From: Pseudomonadota bacterium
GTDB taxonomy: Bacteria > Pseudomonadota > Alphaproteobacteria > SMXQ01
Direction of reading: 5' to 3'
Length of the DNA: 33,316 nt
Assembly (NCBI GenBank): GCA_022545545.1
Contig: JACZQV010000010.1
Coordinates: 1-33,316, forward strand
In this document: piece by piece, positions 24,264 through 32,469 of the stretch
How positions within the stretch are numbered: position 1 is the stretch's first letter
Layout: each line of letters begins with the position of its first letter
The notes under the pieces: model-generated
Databases searched by the model: none
Told to the model about the DNA's origin: nothing
What the model saw: only the letters and a program-made list of their open reading frames with translations
Program-made: the position numbers and the translations under genes

Positions 24264-25592
24264 ATGTCCGTCAGTGTTGCCATCGTTGGAAGTGGTCCCG
24301 CCGGGTTCTATACCGCGGACGCATTGGTCAAATCGGACGCCGATTATCGCATCGACATCATCGAACGCCTGCCGACGCCGTTCGGCCTCATCCGTTACGG
24401 CGTCTCGCCCGACCATGAGACGACGCGGAAGGTGTCGAAAGCGTTCGAGCGCACGGCGCTCGCCGAATCGGTACGCTATTTCGGCAATGTCGAGCTCGGC
24501 CGCGACGTCGGTTTCGAGGAGTTGCGTTCCCTTTACGACGCGGTGGTGCTGACCTTCGGCATGCCGCGCGACCAGATGCTCGGTATTCCCGGCGACGACA
24601 AGGCCGGGGTGATCGGGGCGGCCGCCTTCGTCGGCTGGTACAACGGCCATCCCGACTTCACCGGCCTCGACCCGGACCTCGACACCGAGGCGGCGGCGGT
24701 CATCGGCGTCGGCAATGTGGCGCTCGACGTCGCCCGCATCCTGGCCAAGACGAGGGCCGAGTTGACCGCCACCGACATGCCGGACCATGCGCTCGACGCC
24801 ATCGACAGCGCATCTTTCAGCGATATCTATATTTTCGGCCGCCGCGGACCCGTCGAGGCCAAGTTCTCCAATGTCGAGTTGCGTGAAATGGGTGAGTTGG
24901 AGAACGGCGTGCCCGTCGTCGACGGCGCCGTGATCCCCGATGCCGTCACCGGCGAAATGGCGGAGCGGGATGTGCGGCTCAAGGAGAAGAACCTGGCGAC
25001 GCTTCGGGAGTTCGCACGCGCCGAGGCCAAGCCCGGCAAGACACGCCTGCACTTCCGGTTCTACGCCGCCCCCGTCGAGGTCCTCGGAGACGAGAGGGTG
25101 GAAGGGCTCCGGCTCGAACGCACGGCCGTGGTCGAGGGGCGCGCCGTCGGCAGCGGCGAGTTCTTCGAGGTCCCCTGCGGCCTCGTCCTCCCGGCGATCG
25201 GCTACCGCTCCGCCCTGGCCGACGGCGTGCCGCTCGACGCCAAGCGCGGCACCGTCGAGAACACCGACGGGCGCGTCGCCGACGGGGTTTATGCCGCCGG
25301 CTGGATCATGCGGGGGCCGACCGGCGTCATCTCGTCCAACCGGACCGATGGACGGTTGGTGGCGAGCCACATCGACGCCGACATCAAGGACGGGAAAAAA
25401 CCCGGCCGCGAGGGCCTCAAAGCGCTGCTCGCCGCCCGCGGCGTCAATTTCATCGGCTATGCCGATTGGCAGAAGATCGAAAGCGCCGAGATCGCCGCCG
25501 CCCGCGCCGGCGCGCCGAGGGGCAAGTTCGTCACCGTCGACGACATGCTGGCGGCCGCCGGCGCCGAGACCGCGCGGCGGGAAGCGGGTTGA
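24264..25592 (+). CDS. Ferredoxin-NADP+ reductase, adrenodoxin-reductase (FprA) type
   Basis: A 442-residue FAD/NADP enzyme. The FAD dinucleotide motif is VAIVGSGPAGFYTA (5-18), then ERLPTPFGLIRYGVSPDH. The NADP motif is GVGNVALDVARIL (148-160), with the Arg pair in FGRRGP. The C-terminal FAD loop is GWIMRGPTGVISSN (346-359). These are diagnostic of the adrenodoxin reductase/FprA group rather than plant-type reductase. It exchanges electrons between ferredoxin and NADPH. Placed after korAB, it could turn ferredoxin reduced by 2-oxoacid oxidation into NADPH, or supply ferredoxin to the sulfite reductase upstream. GAGG lies seven bases before ATG. The gap of 237 bases suggests its own promoter. 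Confidence 0.93.
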   Translation: MSVSVAIVGSGPAGFYTADALVKSDADYRIDIIERLPTPFGLIRYGVSPDHETTRKVSKAFERTALAESVRYFGNVELGRDVGFEELRSLYDAVVLTFGMPRDQMLGIPGDDKAGVIGAAAFVGWYNGHPDFTGLDPDLDTEAAAVIGVGNVALDVARILAKTRAELTATDMPDHALDAIDSASFSDIYIFGRRGPVEAKFSNVELREMGELENGVPVVDGAVIPDAVTGEMAERDVRLKEKNLATLREFARAEAKPGKTRLHFRFYAAPVEVLGDERVEGLRLERTAVVEGRAVGSGEFFEVPCGLVLPAIGYRSALADGVPLDAKRGTVENTDGRVADGVYAAGWIMRGPTGVISSNRTDGRLVASHIDADIKDGKKPGREGLKALLAARGVNFIGYADWQKIESAEIAAARAGAPRGKFVTVDDMLAAAGAETARREAG

Positions 25593-25645
25593 GTCAGAGG
25601 CGGGTTTCTAGGATCCCGGGGCCGGATGATGGGGGTGTCGGCGGC

Positions 25646-26050
25646 TTAGACGCTCGCGTGGCGCGCCCGGGCGGCGCGCTCTATCGCCGCCGCCGCCAGC
25701 GGCTCGATCTCCAGGCGCTCACCGATCAATTCGACCAGCGCCAGTTCTTCGTTCGATGCCTTGCCGTCGGCGGCGGCGACGTCGCAGGCGAGCACATAGG
25801 CCGTCTCCCGAAGCTTCTCGGGCAGGCCCGCCAGGATCAGGTCGAGGGCGGCTTCGAACCCATCGTCCTTGGTGAGAAGCTCGGCGCAATCCTGCGCCGC
25901 GCTGGTCAGCTCGTTGTGGTCAAAGTCCTTGAACACCGGCAGGTACTTGACCATTTCGCCGATCTTGCCGAGCTCGGCGTCGGACATGTCCCGGTCCGCC
26001 GCGGATACCAAGACCATGGTGTAAATCAGTGCCGTGTGATGATCGATCAT
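25646..26050 (-). CDS. TerB-like protein (tellurite-resistance/DUF533-type helical fold)
   Basis: A 134-residue all-helical protein. The pattern is typical of TerB-like domains: IYTMVLVSAADRDMSDAELGKIGEMVK at the start and the mirrored YVLACDVAAADGKASNEELALVELIGERL later, each with an acidic (A)D(G/R)xxxxxE turn that can hold a metal ion. Cytoplasmic, with no signal peptide. Members are common in alphaproteobacteria as single genes. The TerB name does not prove tellurite resistance, and no other ter genes are here. It runs convergently with the ferredoxin reductase gene. A perfect palindrome (26071-26091) lies 21 bases upstream of its ATG. Confidence 0.8.
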   Translation of the reverse strand: MIDHHTALIYTMVLVSAADRDMSDAELGKIGEMVKYLPVFKDFDHNELTSAAQDCAELLTKDDGFEAALDLILAGLPEKLRETAYVLACDVAAADGKASNEELALVELIGERLEIEPLAAAAIERAARARHASV

Positions 26051-26070
26051 GGCCGTGTCCGGAAGCTTTT

Positions 26071-26091
26071 ATACCAAAGGTCCTTTGGTAT
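26071..26091. repeat. 21-bp perfect palindrome upstream of the TerB-like gene
   Basis: ATACCAAAGG-T-CCTTTGGTAT: 10-bp arms around one base. Its first 12 bases (ATACCAAAGGTC) recur at 31522-31533 between lysS and the aminotransferase gene. It could be a repeated extragenic palindrome or an operator. Confidence 0.8.
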
Positions 26092-26161
26092 TACCCATCG
26101 CCGCGTCGGTATCCACTCTCATCGCAGGGTGACAGGGGGTGCCAGGGGCCGTCAAGAGCCG

Positions 26162-26244
26162 ATTGGCCCCAAGGGGCGATCGCCAGGGTGCATCGGCACC
26201 AAGGCATTCGGCCGCTAGGCCGGGTCGGAACCAAGGAATTCGGC
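26162..26244. repeat. Degenerate 31-32-bp tandem repeat across the dinG 3' end
   Basis: TCGGCACCAAGGCATTCGGC (26193-26212) and TCGGAACCAAGGAATTCGGC (26225-26244) match at 18 of 20 bases, offset by 32. A weaker third unit, TTGGCCCCAAGG, starts near 26163. The right copy encodes the last residues of the helicase (AEFLGSDPA) and its stop follows; the others are outside the gene. It looks like an old tandem duplication of the gene end. Confidence 0.6.
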
Positions 26245-29007
26245 TATGCGGGCGGCGGCGGCGGCGAGGCCGGTGCGCTCGACGACGGCGTCTTCGGGAA
26301 AGGCGCCGTTAAAGCGCGACGGCATGGCCCTATCGAGCATGACGAACACTCCCCTATCGTCGGCCCGGCGCACCAGGCGGCCATAGGCCTGTTTCAGGCG
26401 CAGCCTGGTGATCATCTCGTCATAGCCGCGCCCGCCGAAGGCGGCCCGCCGCGCCCGGTGCAGGATGTCGGGACGGGGCCACGGCACCCGGTCGAAGACG
26501 ATGAGCCTGAGGGATTTTCCCGGCACGTCGACGCCGTCGCGGACGGCGTCGGTGCCGAGCAGGCAGGCGTCTTCCTCGGCGCGGAATATGTCCACCAGCG
26601 TCGTCGTGTCCAACTCGTCGACATGCTGGGCGTAGAGCGTGACACCGGCCTTCTCCAGCGCCGGCGCGATCCGCTCATGCACGGCGCGGAGCCGCGAGAT
26701 CGAGGTGAACAGGCCGAGCCCGCCGCCACCCGAGGCGGTGAACAGGACGCGGTAGGCCGCCGCCACCTTGTCGGCGTCATCGCGGGCGACATCGGTGACG
26801 ACGAAGATGCGGGTCTGGCGCGCGTAATCGAAAGGCGAGGGAACCCAGGCGCGCACCGGCCGGCCGGCCAGGTGCAACGCCCCGGTAGCGATCTCCGCCG
26901 CCCGCCAGTCGGCCTCGTTATCGCCGGTGCCGTCGCGCAGACTGGCCGAGGTGACGACGATGCCATGGGCCGGCTCGGCGACGTGACGGATGAAAGGAAC
27001 GGTCGGATCGACCCAGTGGCGGTGCATGCCGACATCGGTCTCCCGTCCCGCCTCGCGGTCGATCGCGAACCAATCGACGAACTCCTCGGGCGTTTGGCCC
27101 GCCAAGGTCTCGATCATCGATCGCCAGCCGATGATGGGGATCTTCGCCCGGCGCTCGAGGCTCCTGAGGCCTCCCTCGATGCGAAGGCGGGTCGGTGTGT
27201 CGAGCTTGTCCGCCCCTTCGTCGATCATGGCCCCAAGGCGCCCGCCAAGCGCCGCCAAGGGCCCGGCCAACGCCGCCAGCGCCGCGTCCAGCGCGCCGGC
27301 GGCGTCGATCAGGCCGTCGACGGGCGGCGCCTTCTCGGTCTCCAACCCATAGGGGCCGTCGGCCGATCTGGCGCGGGCCAGGACCTGTTGGCGCACGCGC
27401 CCGAGGAACGCCTCCGCCGGGCCCCGGGGGGTGTCGGCGGCGAGGCGCCTGAGCCAATTCTCGCCTGGAAGCTTCCGTGCCGCCCGCAGCAGTTCCTCGA
27501 GCGCCGCTTCCGCCGCGTCGTCCGTCACCGTCAGATCGCCGATGCGGCGTTTCAGCCCCCGCGCCCGCCCCCTCTGCCTGCCGCCGCCATCCTCGGCGCC
27601 CAGCAGCCAGCGGCGGAGTTCCGCCGTCTCGCGGCCCGAGAGACGGGCCGAGAACGCCGCATCGGCGGCGGCGAACACGTGATGGCCTTCGTCGAACACG
27701 TAACGCATCGGCAGGTAGGCGTCGTCGAGACCGCCGAGCGCCGCCTGGGTCATCACCAGGGCGTGGTTGGCGACGACGATCTCGGCCCTTCTCGCGCGCC
27801 GCACCGTCTTCTCGATGAAGCATTTGTGGTAATGGCGGCAGGCCGAATAGACGCATTCGCCGCGCCTGTCGGCAAGGCCAAGCGTGCGGGCATATCCCAG
27901 AAGGTGTGAAAGCCAGGCGGGGAAATCGCCGCCGATCATGTCGCCGTCCCGCGTGCTGGCCGCCCAGCGCGCCATGAGGCCAAGGGCGATGGCTTCCCTG
28001 TCCTGGCCGGCCTGGCGGTTGACCGCTTCCTCGAGGTTCAGGAGGCAGAGATAGTTCTCGCGGCCCTTGCGGACCACCACCTTGCTCGCTTTCCTGACCG
28101 GATCGGGAAACAGGCGGTCGAGCTCGGTGTCGATCTGGCGCTGGAGGTTTCGCGTGAAGGTGCTGATCCAGACGGGGGCCTGGTTCTTCTCGGCCCAGAG
28201 GCTGGCCGGCGCGATATAGCCGAGCGTCTTGCCGACGCCGGTGCCGGCCTCGGCGAGGACGAATCTGGGTTCGCCTCGCACCTCGCGGGGGGCGAAGGCG
28301 GCGGTGACGGCGGAGGCGTAATCGGCCTGCTGGGGACGGGCCTCGGCGCCGTCGCCAAGGAGCGCCGCCAGGCGTGCCCGCGCCTCCGCCGGTTCGACGC
28401 CGATGTTGCCGGGCGGTGTCTCGGGCCCGCGTTCGGACCATTCGGGAAGCCGCTCCCAGACCTTCAGCCCCGCCGCCGCCATGCCCTTCCCCAGGTCCCC
28501 GCCCTCGATGCCCAGCGCCGCCAGCACCAAGGGCCCCCAGGCCCATTCGGCGGCCGCCATGGCACCGGCGATCGGAACGGCGTCTTCTATTTCCTTCGGC
28601 AACCCCGCCGCCAGTTCGTCGAGGAGGGCGGCGGCGGCCTGACCGAGCGTCTTGGCTTCGTCGTCGTGGCTTTCGGGCGGCGGAAGGCCGAGCGCCGCGG
28701 CGACACCCCTTGGCGTCGGCAGCAGGAAGGAGACGGGGCGAACGAAGGCGAACAGTTCGAGGACATCGAAGGCCGCGAACGGCGGGCAGCCGAGCCGGCG
28801 CGCCGTCGCCGGAATGTGGCAGACGATCGGCGGGGGGGACTTCACGAAAGCCGCCGCGTCGGCGTGGGAAAGCGTGCGGACCTCCCCTTCGGGCGAGATG
28901 GCGGTAGCGCCACCCGTTCCGGCCACCAGGGCCGGCGCGTCCGGGACCGAGACCCGTCTTGGCGGTGGATGGGTTGGCCTGGCTATGCTTTCCCCTGCGC
29001 GGCTCAT
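26215..29007 (-). CDS. DinG/XPD-type ATP-dependent DNA helicase with 4Fe-4S cluster
   Basis: About 930 residues from ATG 29007 (MSRAGESIARP). Walker A is EAGTGVGKT (about 253-261), after an RPQQ Q-motif-like element. The Fe-S cysteines are about C321, C385, C390 and C396 (GECVYSACRHYHKC). The DEAH-like box is DEGHH (about 439-443), following IVVANHALV. The C-terminal motif is QAYGRLVRRADDRG. Such helicases unwind 5'-to-3' and resolve R-loops or repair forks. The first 200 residues (to about LLDELA) are an extra domain absent from E. coli DinG (716 residues), perhaps a degenerate exonuclease fold. The start is uncertain: no in-frame ATG (29112, 29043, 29007) has a good ribosome-binding site. 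Confidence 0.88.
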   Translation of the reverse strand: MSRAGESIARPTHPPPRRVSVPDAPALVAGTGGATAISPEGEVRTLSHADAAAFVKSPPPIVCHIPATARRLGCPPFAAFDVLELFAFVRPVSFLLPTPRGVAAALGLPPPESHDDEAKTLGQAAAALLDELAAGLPKEIEDAVPIAGAMAAAEWAWGPLVLAALGIEGGDLGKGMAAAGLKVWERLPEWSERGPETPPGNIGVEPAEARARLAALLGDGAEARPQQADYASAVTAAFAPREVRGEPRFVLAEAGTGVGKTLGYIAPASLWAEKNQAPVWISTFTRNLQRQIDTELDRLFPDPVRKASKVVVRKGRENYLCLLNLEEAVNRQAGQDREAIALGLMARWAASTRDGDMIGGDFPAWLSHLLGYARTLGLADRRGECVYSACRHYHKCFIEKTVRRARRAEIVVANHALVMTQAALGGLDDAYLPMRYVFDEGHHVFAAADAAFSARLSGRETAELRRWLLGAEDGGGRQRGRARGLKRRIGDLTVTDDAAEAALEELLRAARKLPGENWLRRLAADTPRGPAEAFLGRVRQQVLARARSADGPYGLETEKAPPVDGLIDAAGALDAALAALAGPLAALGGRLGAMIDEGADKLDTPTRLRIEGGLRSLERRAKIPIIGWRSMIETLAGQTPEEFVDWFAIDREAGRETDVGMHRHWVDPTVPFIRHVAEPAHGIVVTSASLRDGTGDNEADWRAAEIATGALHLAGRPVRAWVPSPFDYARQTRIFVVTDVARDDADKVAAAYRVLFTASGGGGLGLFTSISRLRAVHERIAPALEKAGVTLYAQHVDELDTTTLVDIFRAEEDACLLGTDAVRDGVDVPGKSLRLIVFDRVPWPRPDILHRARRAAFGGRGYDEMITRLRLKQAYGRLVRRADDRGVFVMLDRAMPSRFNGAFPEDAVVERTGLAAAAARIAEFLGSDPA

Positions 29008-29191
29008 GGGGGAAGTATACGCCCTCGCGCCGGCGCCGACCATGGCACGACGCCGGCGCCCGTCCCTTGGCAATCGCCGCGGTTGCGCTTGGCGCCGCCT
29101 TGCGCCGATCATGCGATGCCCCTATATCGAACCGGACCGGGGTTCGGACGATGTACGCCCCGGCACGCCATTTCAGCGAGGGGAGGAGGTG

Positions 29192-29815
29192 ATGGAAATC
29201 GCCGTGCTTGTATTCGACGATCTCACGATGCTCGACGCCGCCGGGCCGCTCGAGGTGCTCGCCCGGCTTCCCGACGCCAAGGTCAAGATCGTCGCCAAGG
29301 ACAAGGGGCCGCTCCGCGCCCATAAGGTCAGCGGTGGCATCGGTCTGATCGCCGATCACGCGCTCTCGGACGTGCCAAGCCCGGACATCCTGCTGGTTCC
29401 GGGCGGTTTCGGGACGCGAGAGCTGGCCGGCGACGGGACCGTCACCGGCTGGATCGGCGAGGTCCACCGCAACACGATGTGGACCGCTTCCGTTTGCACC
29501 GGCGCGCTGCTGCTTGGCGCCGCCGGGGTGCTGGTCGGCCTCAAGGCCACCACCCATTGGCGGGCGATGGATCGGCTCGCCGGCTACGGCGCCATCCCCA
29601 CCAAGGAAAGGGTGGTGATCGACGGCAAGGTCATCACCGGCGCCGGCGTCTCCGCCGGCATCGACATGGCGCTGCGACTGGCATCGATGATCGCCGGCGA
29701 CGATTATGCCCAGGCGATCCAGCTGCAGATCGAATACGACCCCGCCCCGCCCTTCGATGCGGGCCACGTCGATAAGGTGTCGCAAAAGGTCCGGGACTTG
29801 CTGATCCCCGTATGA
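29192..29815 (+). CDS. DJ-1/PfpI-family protein, isonitrile hydratase-like
   Basis: A 207-residue class I glutamine-amidotransferase-like protein. The nucleophile elbow is [12 protein letters not shown] with C102, followed by LKATTHW. D15 in TMLDAAGP occupies the place of the catalytic Asp of Pseudomonas cyclohexyl-isocyanide hydratase (InhA), where the pair is D17/C101. That points to the InhA subgroup, which hydrates isonitriles to N-formamides, although many members have unknown substrates. ATG at 29192 is supported by GGGAGGAGG immediately upstream. The longer frame to 28652 runs antisense to the helicase and is not real. It is divergent from the helicase gene and precedes lysS. Confidence 0.87.
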   Translation: MEIAVLVFDDLTMLDAAGPLEVLARLPDAKVKIVAKDKGPLRAHKVSGGIGLIADHALSDVPSPDILLVPGGFGTRELAGDGTVTGWIGEVHRNTMWTASVCTGALLLGAAGVLVGLKATTHWRAMDRLAGYGAIPTKERVVIDGKVITGAGVSAGIDMALRLASMIAGDDYAQAIQLQIEYDPAPPFDAGHVDKVSQKVRDLLIPV

Positions 29816-29918
29816 TCCCGTTTCGCCGCCGCGCCGGTTGACGGGTGAGGTCCTGCCGCCTAGGTTCGGGCCTCAAGTTTTGGTTTCCTCAAGCAAGAGC
29901 GTACGGGGTGGCGCCGGG

Positions 29919-31514
29919 ATGAGCGATATTCTGAGGCCCGCCATGGAGAGCCGGGCCTGGCCGTTCGAGGAGGCGCGAAAGATCCTCGACCGTCTGGGCG
30001 GCGGCGGTCCCACGGGTCTGCCCGGGAAGGGTCACGTGCTGTTCGAGACCGGTTACGGGCCCTCCGGCCTTCCCCATATCGGCACCTTCGCCGAGGTCGC
30101 GCGCACCACCATGGTGCGCCACGCCTTCGCCCGGCTTTCCGCCATACCGACGCGCCTGATCGCCTTTTCCGACGACATGGACGGCCTTAGGCGCGTGCCC
30201 GACAACATCCCCAACCGGGAGATGCTGGCCGAGCATCTCGGCAAGCCCCTGACCGCCATCCCCGACCCCTTCGGCACCCACGAGAGCTTCGGCCACCACA
30301 ACAACGCCCGGCTCAAGGGGTTCCTCGATGAATTCGGCTTCGACTACAGCTTCGAGAGCGCCACCGAGTGTTACCGCTCGGGGCGATTCGATGAGGCGCT
30401 TTTGAACGTGCTTCGCCATTACGATGAGATCACCGAGGTCATCCTGCCGACGCTGGGGCCTGAGCGGCGCGCCACCTACAGCCCCTTCCTCCCCGTCTGC
30501 CCGCGGAGCGGACGGGTCCTCCAGGCGCCGGTGATCGCCCGCGACGGGGACGCCGGCACCATCACTTACGAGGACGAGGACGGCGGCACCCACGAGGTTC
30601 CGGTGACCGGCGGGCATTGCAAGCTGCAGTGGAAGGCCGACTGGGCGATGCGCTGGGTGGCGCTGGGCGTCGATTACGAGATGTCGGGCAAGGATCTGAT
30701 CGAGTCGGTGAAGCTCTCGGGGCGGATCTGCCGCATCCTCGGCGCCAAGCCGCCCGAGGGGTTCACCTACGAGTTGTTCCTCGACGAGAACGGCGAGAAG
30801 ATCTCCAAGTCCAGGGGCAATGGCCTGGCGGTCGAGGAGTGGCTGCGCTACGCGCCGGCTCAATCCCTATCGCTTTTCATGTATCTCTCGCCGCGCAAGG
30901 CCAAGCGCCTTTATTTCGATATCATCCCACGCCACGTCGACGACTATCTCTCCCATGTCGCCAAGTTCGCCCGACAGGAGGTTCCCGAGCGACTCGCCAA
31001 TCCGGCCTGGCACATCCACGACGGCGCCCCGCCCCAAGAGGAGGCGCGCCTCAGCTTCGCCATCCTGCTCAACCTCGCCAGCGTCTGCAACACCGAGGAC
31101 AGGGCGGTGCTCTGGGGGTTCGTTTCGCGCTACCTGCCCGAGGCGACGCCCGAGAGCGCGCCGGTCCTCGATTCCCTCGTCGGCCACGCGATCAATTACT
31201 ACCGCGACATCGTCAAGCCGGCGAAGAGTTACCGCAAGGCGAACGAGATGGAGCGGTCGGCGCTCTCGGATCTGGCCGGGGCGCTCGAGGCCCTACCCGC
31301 CGGGGCCGGCGCCGAGGACATCCAGGCGCAAGTCTACGAGGTCGGCAAGCGCCACCCCTTCGGCGACTTGAAGTCCTGGTTCCGGGCGCTTTACGAGATA
31401 CTCCTCGGCCAGACCCACGGGCCCCGCATGGGCTCTTTCTTCGTGCTCTATGGGCTCGGCGAGACCGTCGCCCTGATCCGCCGGGCGATCGAAGGCGAGG
31501 ATCTGGCCGGATAG
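29919..31514 (+). CDS. lysS: Class I lysyl-tRNA synthetase
   Basis: About 532 residues; charges tRNA-Lys. The class I fold is shown by the HIGH-type motif PHIG in [14 protein letters not shown] (53-56) and KISKS (294-298, [12 protein letters not shown]). Class I LysRS is found mainly in archaea, spirochetes and a set of alphaproteobacteria; most other bacteria use the unrelated class II enzyme. ATG 29919 is preferred, with a GGGGTGG-like element upstream; ATG 29943 is possible, and the extra 27 codons before 29919 look noncoding. The last codons and stop (CTG GCC GGA TAG) form the left copy of a perfect 19-bp inverted repeat whose partner is at 32395-32413. The gene converges on the aminotransferase gene with 19 bases between stop codons. 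Confidence 0.96.
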   Translation: MSDILRPAMESRAWPFEEARKILDRLGGGGPTGLPGKGHVLFETGYGPSGLPHIGTFAEVARTTMVRHAFARLSAIPTRLIAFSDDMDGLRRVPDNIPNREMLAEHLGKPLTAIPDPFGTHESFGHHNNARLKGFLDEFGFDYSFESATECYRSGRFDEALLNVLRHYDEITEVILPTLGPERRATYSPFLPVCPRSGRVLQAPVIARDGDAGTITYEDEDGGTHEVPVTGGHCKLQWKADWAMRWVALGVDYEMSGKDLIESVKLSGRICRILGAKPPEGFTYELFLDENGEKISKSRGNGLAVEEWLRYAPAQSLSLFMYLSPRKAKRLYFDIIPRHVDDYLSHVAKFARQEVPERLANPAWHIHDGAPPQEEARLSFAILLNLASVCNTEDRAVLWGFVSRYLPEATPESAPVLDSLVGHAINYYRDIVKPAKSYRKANEMERSALSDLAGALEALPAGAGAEDIQAQVYEVGKRHPFGDLKSWFRALYEILLGQTHGPRMGSFFVLYGLGETVALIRRAIEGEDLAG

Positions 31515-31521
31515 TGCTCTG
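31503..31521 (+). repeat. Left copy of a 19-bp perfect inverted repeat
   Basis: CTGGCCGGATAGTGCTCTG. It covers the final lysS codons, the TAG stop and seven following bases. It is the exact reverse complement of 32395-32413. Identity ends sharply on both sides. Confidence 0.95.
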
Positions 31522-31538
31522 ATACCAAAGGTCTCAGA
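31518..31538. terminator. Hairpin between convergent lysS and aminotransferase genes
   Basis: TCTGATACC-AAA-GGTCTCAGA: 8 of 9 base pairs around an AAA loop. It overlaps the aminotransferase stop codon. The convergent position suits a bidirectional terminator, but there is no U-run. It contains ATACCAAAGGTC, also found in the palindrome at 26071. Confidence 0.4.
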
Positions 31539-32388
31539 TACGCGCACCCTTGACGCAGGTGCGGGCGAAGTCGAAGTAAAGCCCGCGCGCTTGCTTGTAG
31601 ACCGGCCCCGGCTGCAGGTCGCGGTCCTCGATGCGGATCGCCGGCGAGACCTTGGCGTAATTGCCGGTCGAGAACACCTCGTCCGCGGCGCACACTTCGG
31701 CGTAACCGAGCGTCCGTTCGACGACTTCGGTGCCGGCGTCGCGCAACAGCCCGATCACCCGCTGGCGGGTGATGCCGTCGAGGAAGGTGCCGTTGGGCGC
31801 CGGCGTGTGCACGGTGCCGTTGGTGGCGATGAAAAGGTTGGCGGTGGCGAACTCGGCGACATTGCCGTTCATGTCGAGCACCACGGCGTTCTTGTAGCCC
31901 TTCTCCCTGGCTTCGCGGAGCGCCCGGGCGTTTTGGGGGTAGAGGCACGAAGCCTTGGCCTCGGTCGGCGCGGTCTCCGGGCTCGGCCGGCGGGTACTTG
32001 AAAGGCACGCCGAGAACCCCGTCGGCGCCGGCAAGGGCAATTCGAACAGGGAAAGGACGAACCGGGTGCTCTCCGGCTCGGGCTCGACGAAACCGTCCTC
32101 GGCATAGAAGAGGGGGCGGATATAGAGATCCGTGCCCTCGGGGAATTGACCGATGCCCTGCCACGCCAACTCCTCGATCTCCTCGGCGCTGACGGTGGGC
32201 GCCAGCCCCATCGTCAGGGCCGAACGGACCGTGCGGGCACAATGGCGGTCGAGATCGGGCGCGGCGCCGCCGAACGCCCTGGCGCCATCGAAAGCGACCG
32301 AGGACATCCACGCGGCGTGGGTCATCGGCCCCATGATCGGCGGATTGCCCTGGCGCCATTCGCCGTCGATGTAATGCAGTGCGTTCAT
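31534..32388 (-). CDS. ilvE: Branched-chain-type aminotransferase (class IV, PLP fold type IV)
   Basis: A 284-residue enzyme that transfers amino groups between branched-chain amino acids and 2-oxoacids. The PLP lysine is K145 (PTEAKASCLYP). The cofactor-binding glutamate is E179 in NVAEFATANLFIA. NGTFLDGITRQRV and AADEVFSTGNYAKV complete the class IV signature. The related D-amino-acid aminotransferases and aminodeoxychorismate lyases share this fold, but the ADEVFSTGNYxKV pattern favours the branched-chain type. The ATG is preceded by CTCTGGTGTAA with no real Shine-Dalgarno. The gene is bracketed by the 19-bp inverted repeat: one copy six bases before the ATG, the other 12 bases after the stop. 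In its present orientation it may be transcribed with the S24 repressor gene upstream. Confidence 0.88.
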   Translation of the reverse strand: MNALHYIDGEWRQGNPPIMGPMTHAAWMSSVAFDGARAFGGAAPDLDRHCARTVRSALTMGLAPTVSAEEIEELAWQGIGQFPEGTDLYIRPLFYAEDGFVEPEPESTRFVLSLFELPLPAPTGFSACLSSTRRPSPETAPTEAKASCLYPQNARALREAREKGYKNAVVLDMNGNVAEFATANLFIATNGTVHTPAPNGTFLDGITRQRVIGLLRDAGTEVVERTLGYAEVCAADEVFSTGNYAKVSPAIRIEDRDLQPGPVYKQARGLYFDFARTCVKGARI

Positions 32389-32394
32389 TTACAC

Positions 32395-32413
32395 CAGAGC
32401 ACTATCCGGCCAG
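32395..32413 (-). repeat. Right copy of the 19-bp perfect inverted repeat
   Basis: CAGAGCACTATCCGGCCAG, the reverse complement of 31503-31521. It lies in the 81-base gap between the S24 repressor and aminotransferase genes, six bases from the aminotransferase ATG. Confidence 0.95.
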
Positions 32414-32469
32414 TGCCCAATCTTCGCCGCCCGCCACGCCTCGGTCGCGTCTCGAGAGGCCAGACACGG

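Noticed and set aside
26029-27909. 626-residue plus-strand open frame
   Set aside because: Antisense to the helicase, whose motifs are clear; composition is typical of an antisense GC-rich frame.
26918-29785. 955-residue minus-strand open frame
   Set aside because: It runs in another frame over the helicase gene, is Arg/Gly/Pro-rich and has no domain. It is a shadow caused by high GC.
31448-32359. Overlapping 303-residue minus-strand frame suggesting a frameshifted aminotransferase
   Set aside because: The 284-residue frame carries the whole aminotransferase from start to stop with all motifs, so no frameshift is needed.
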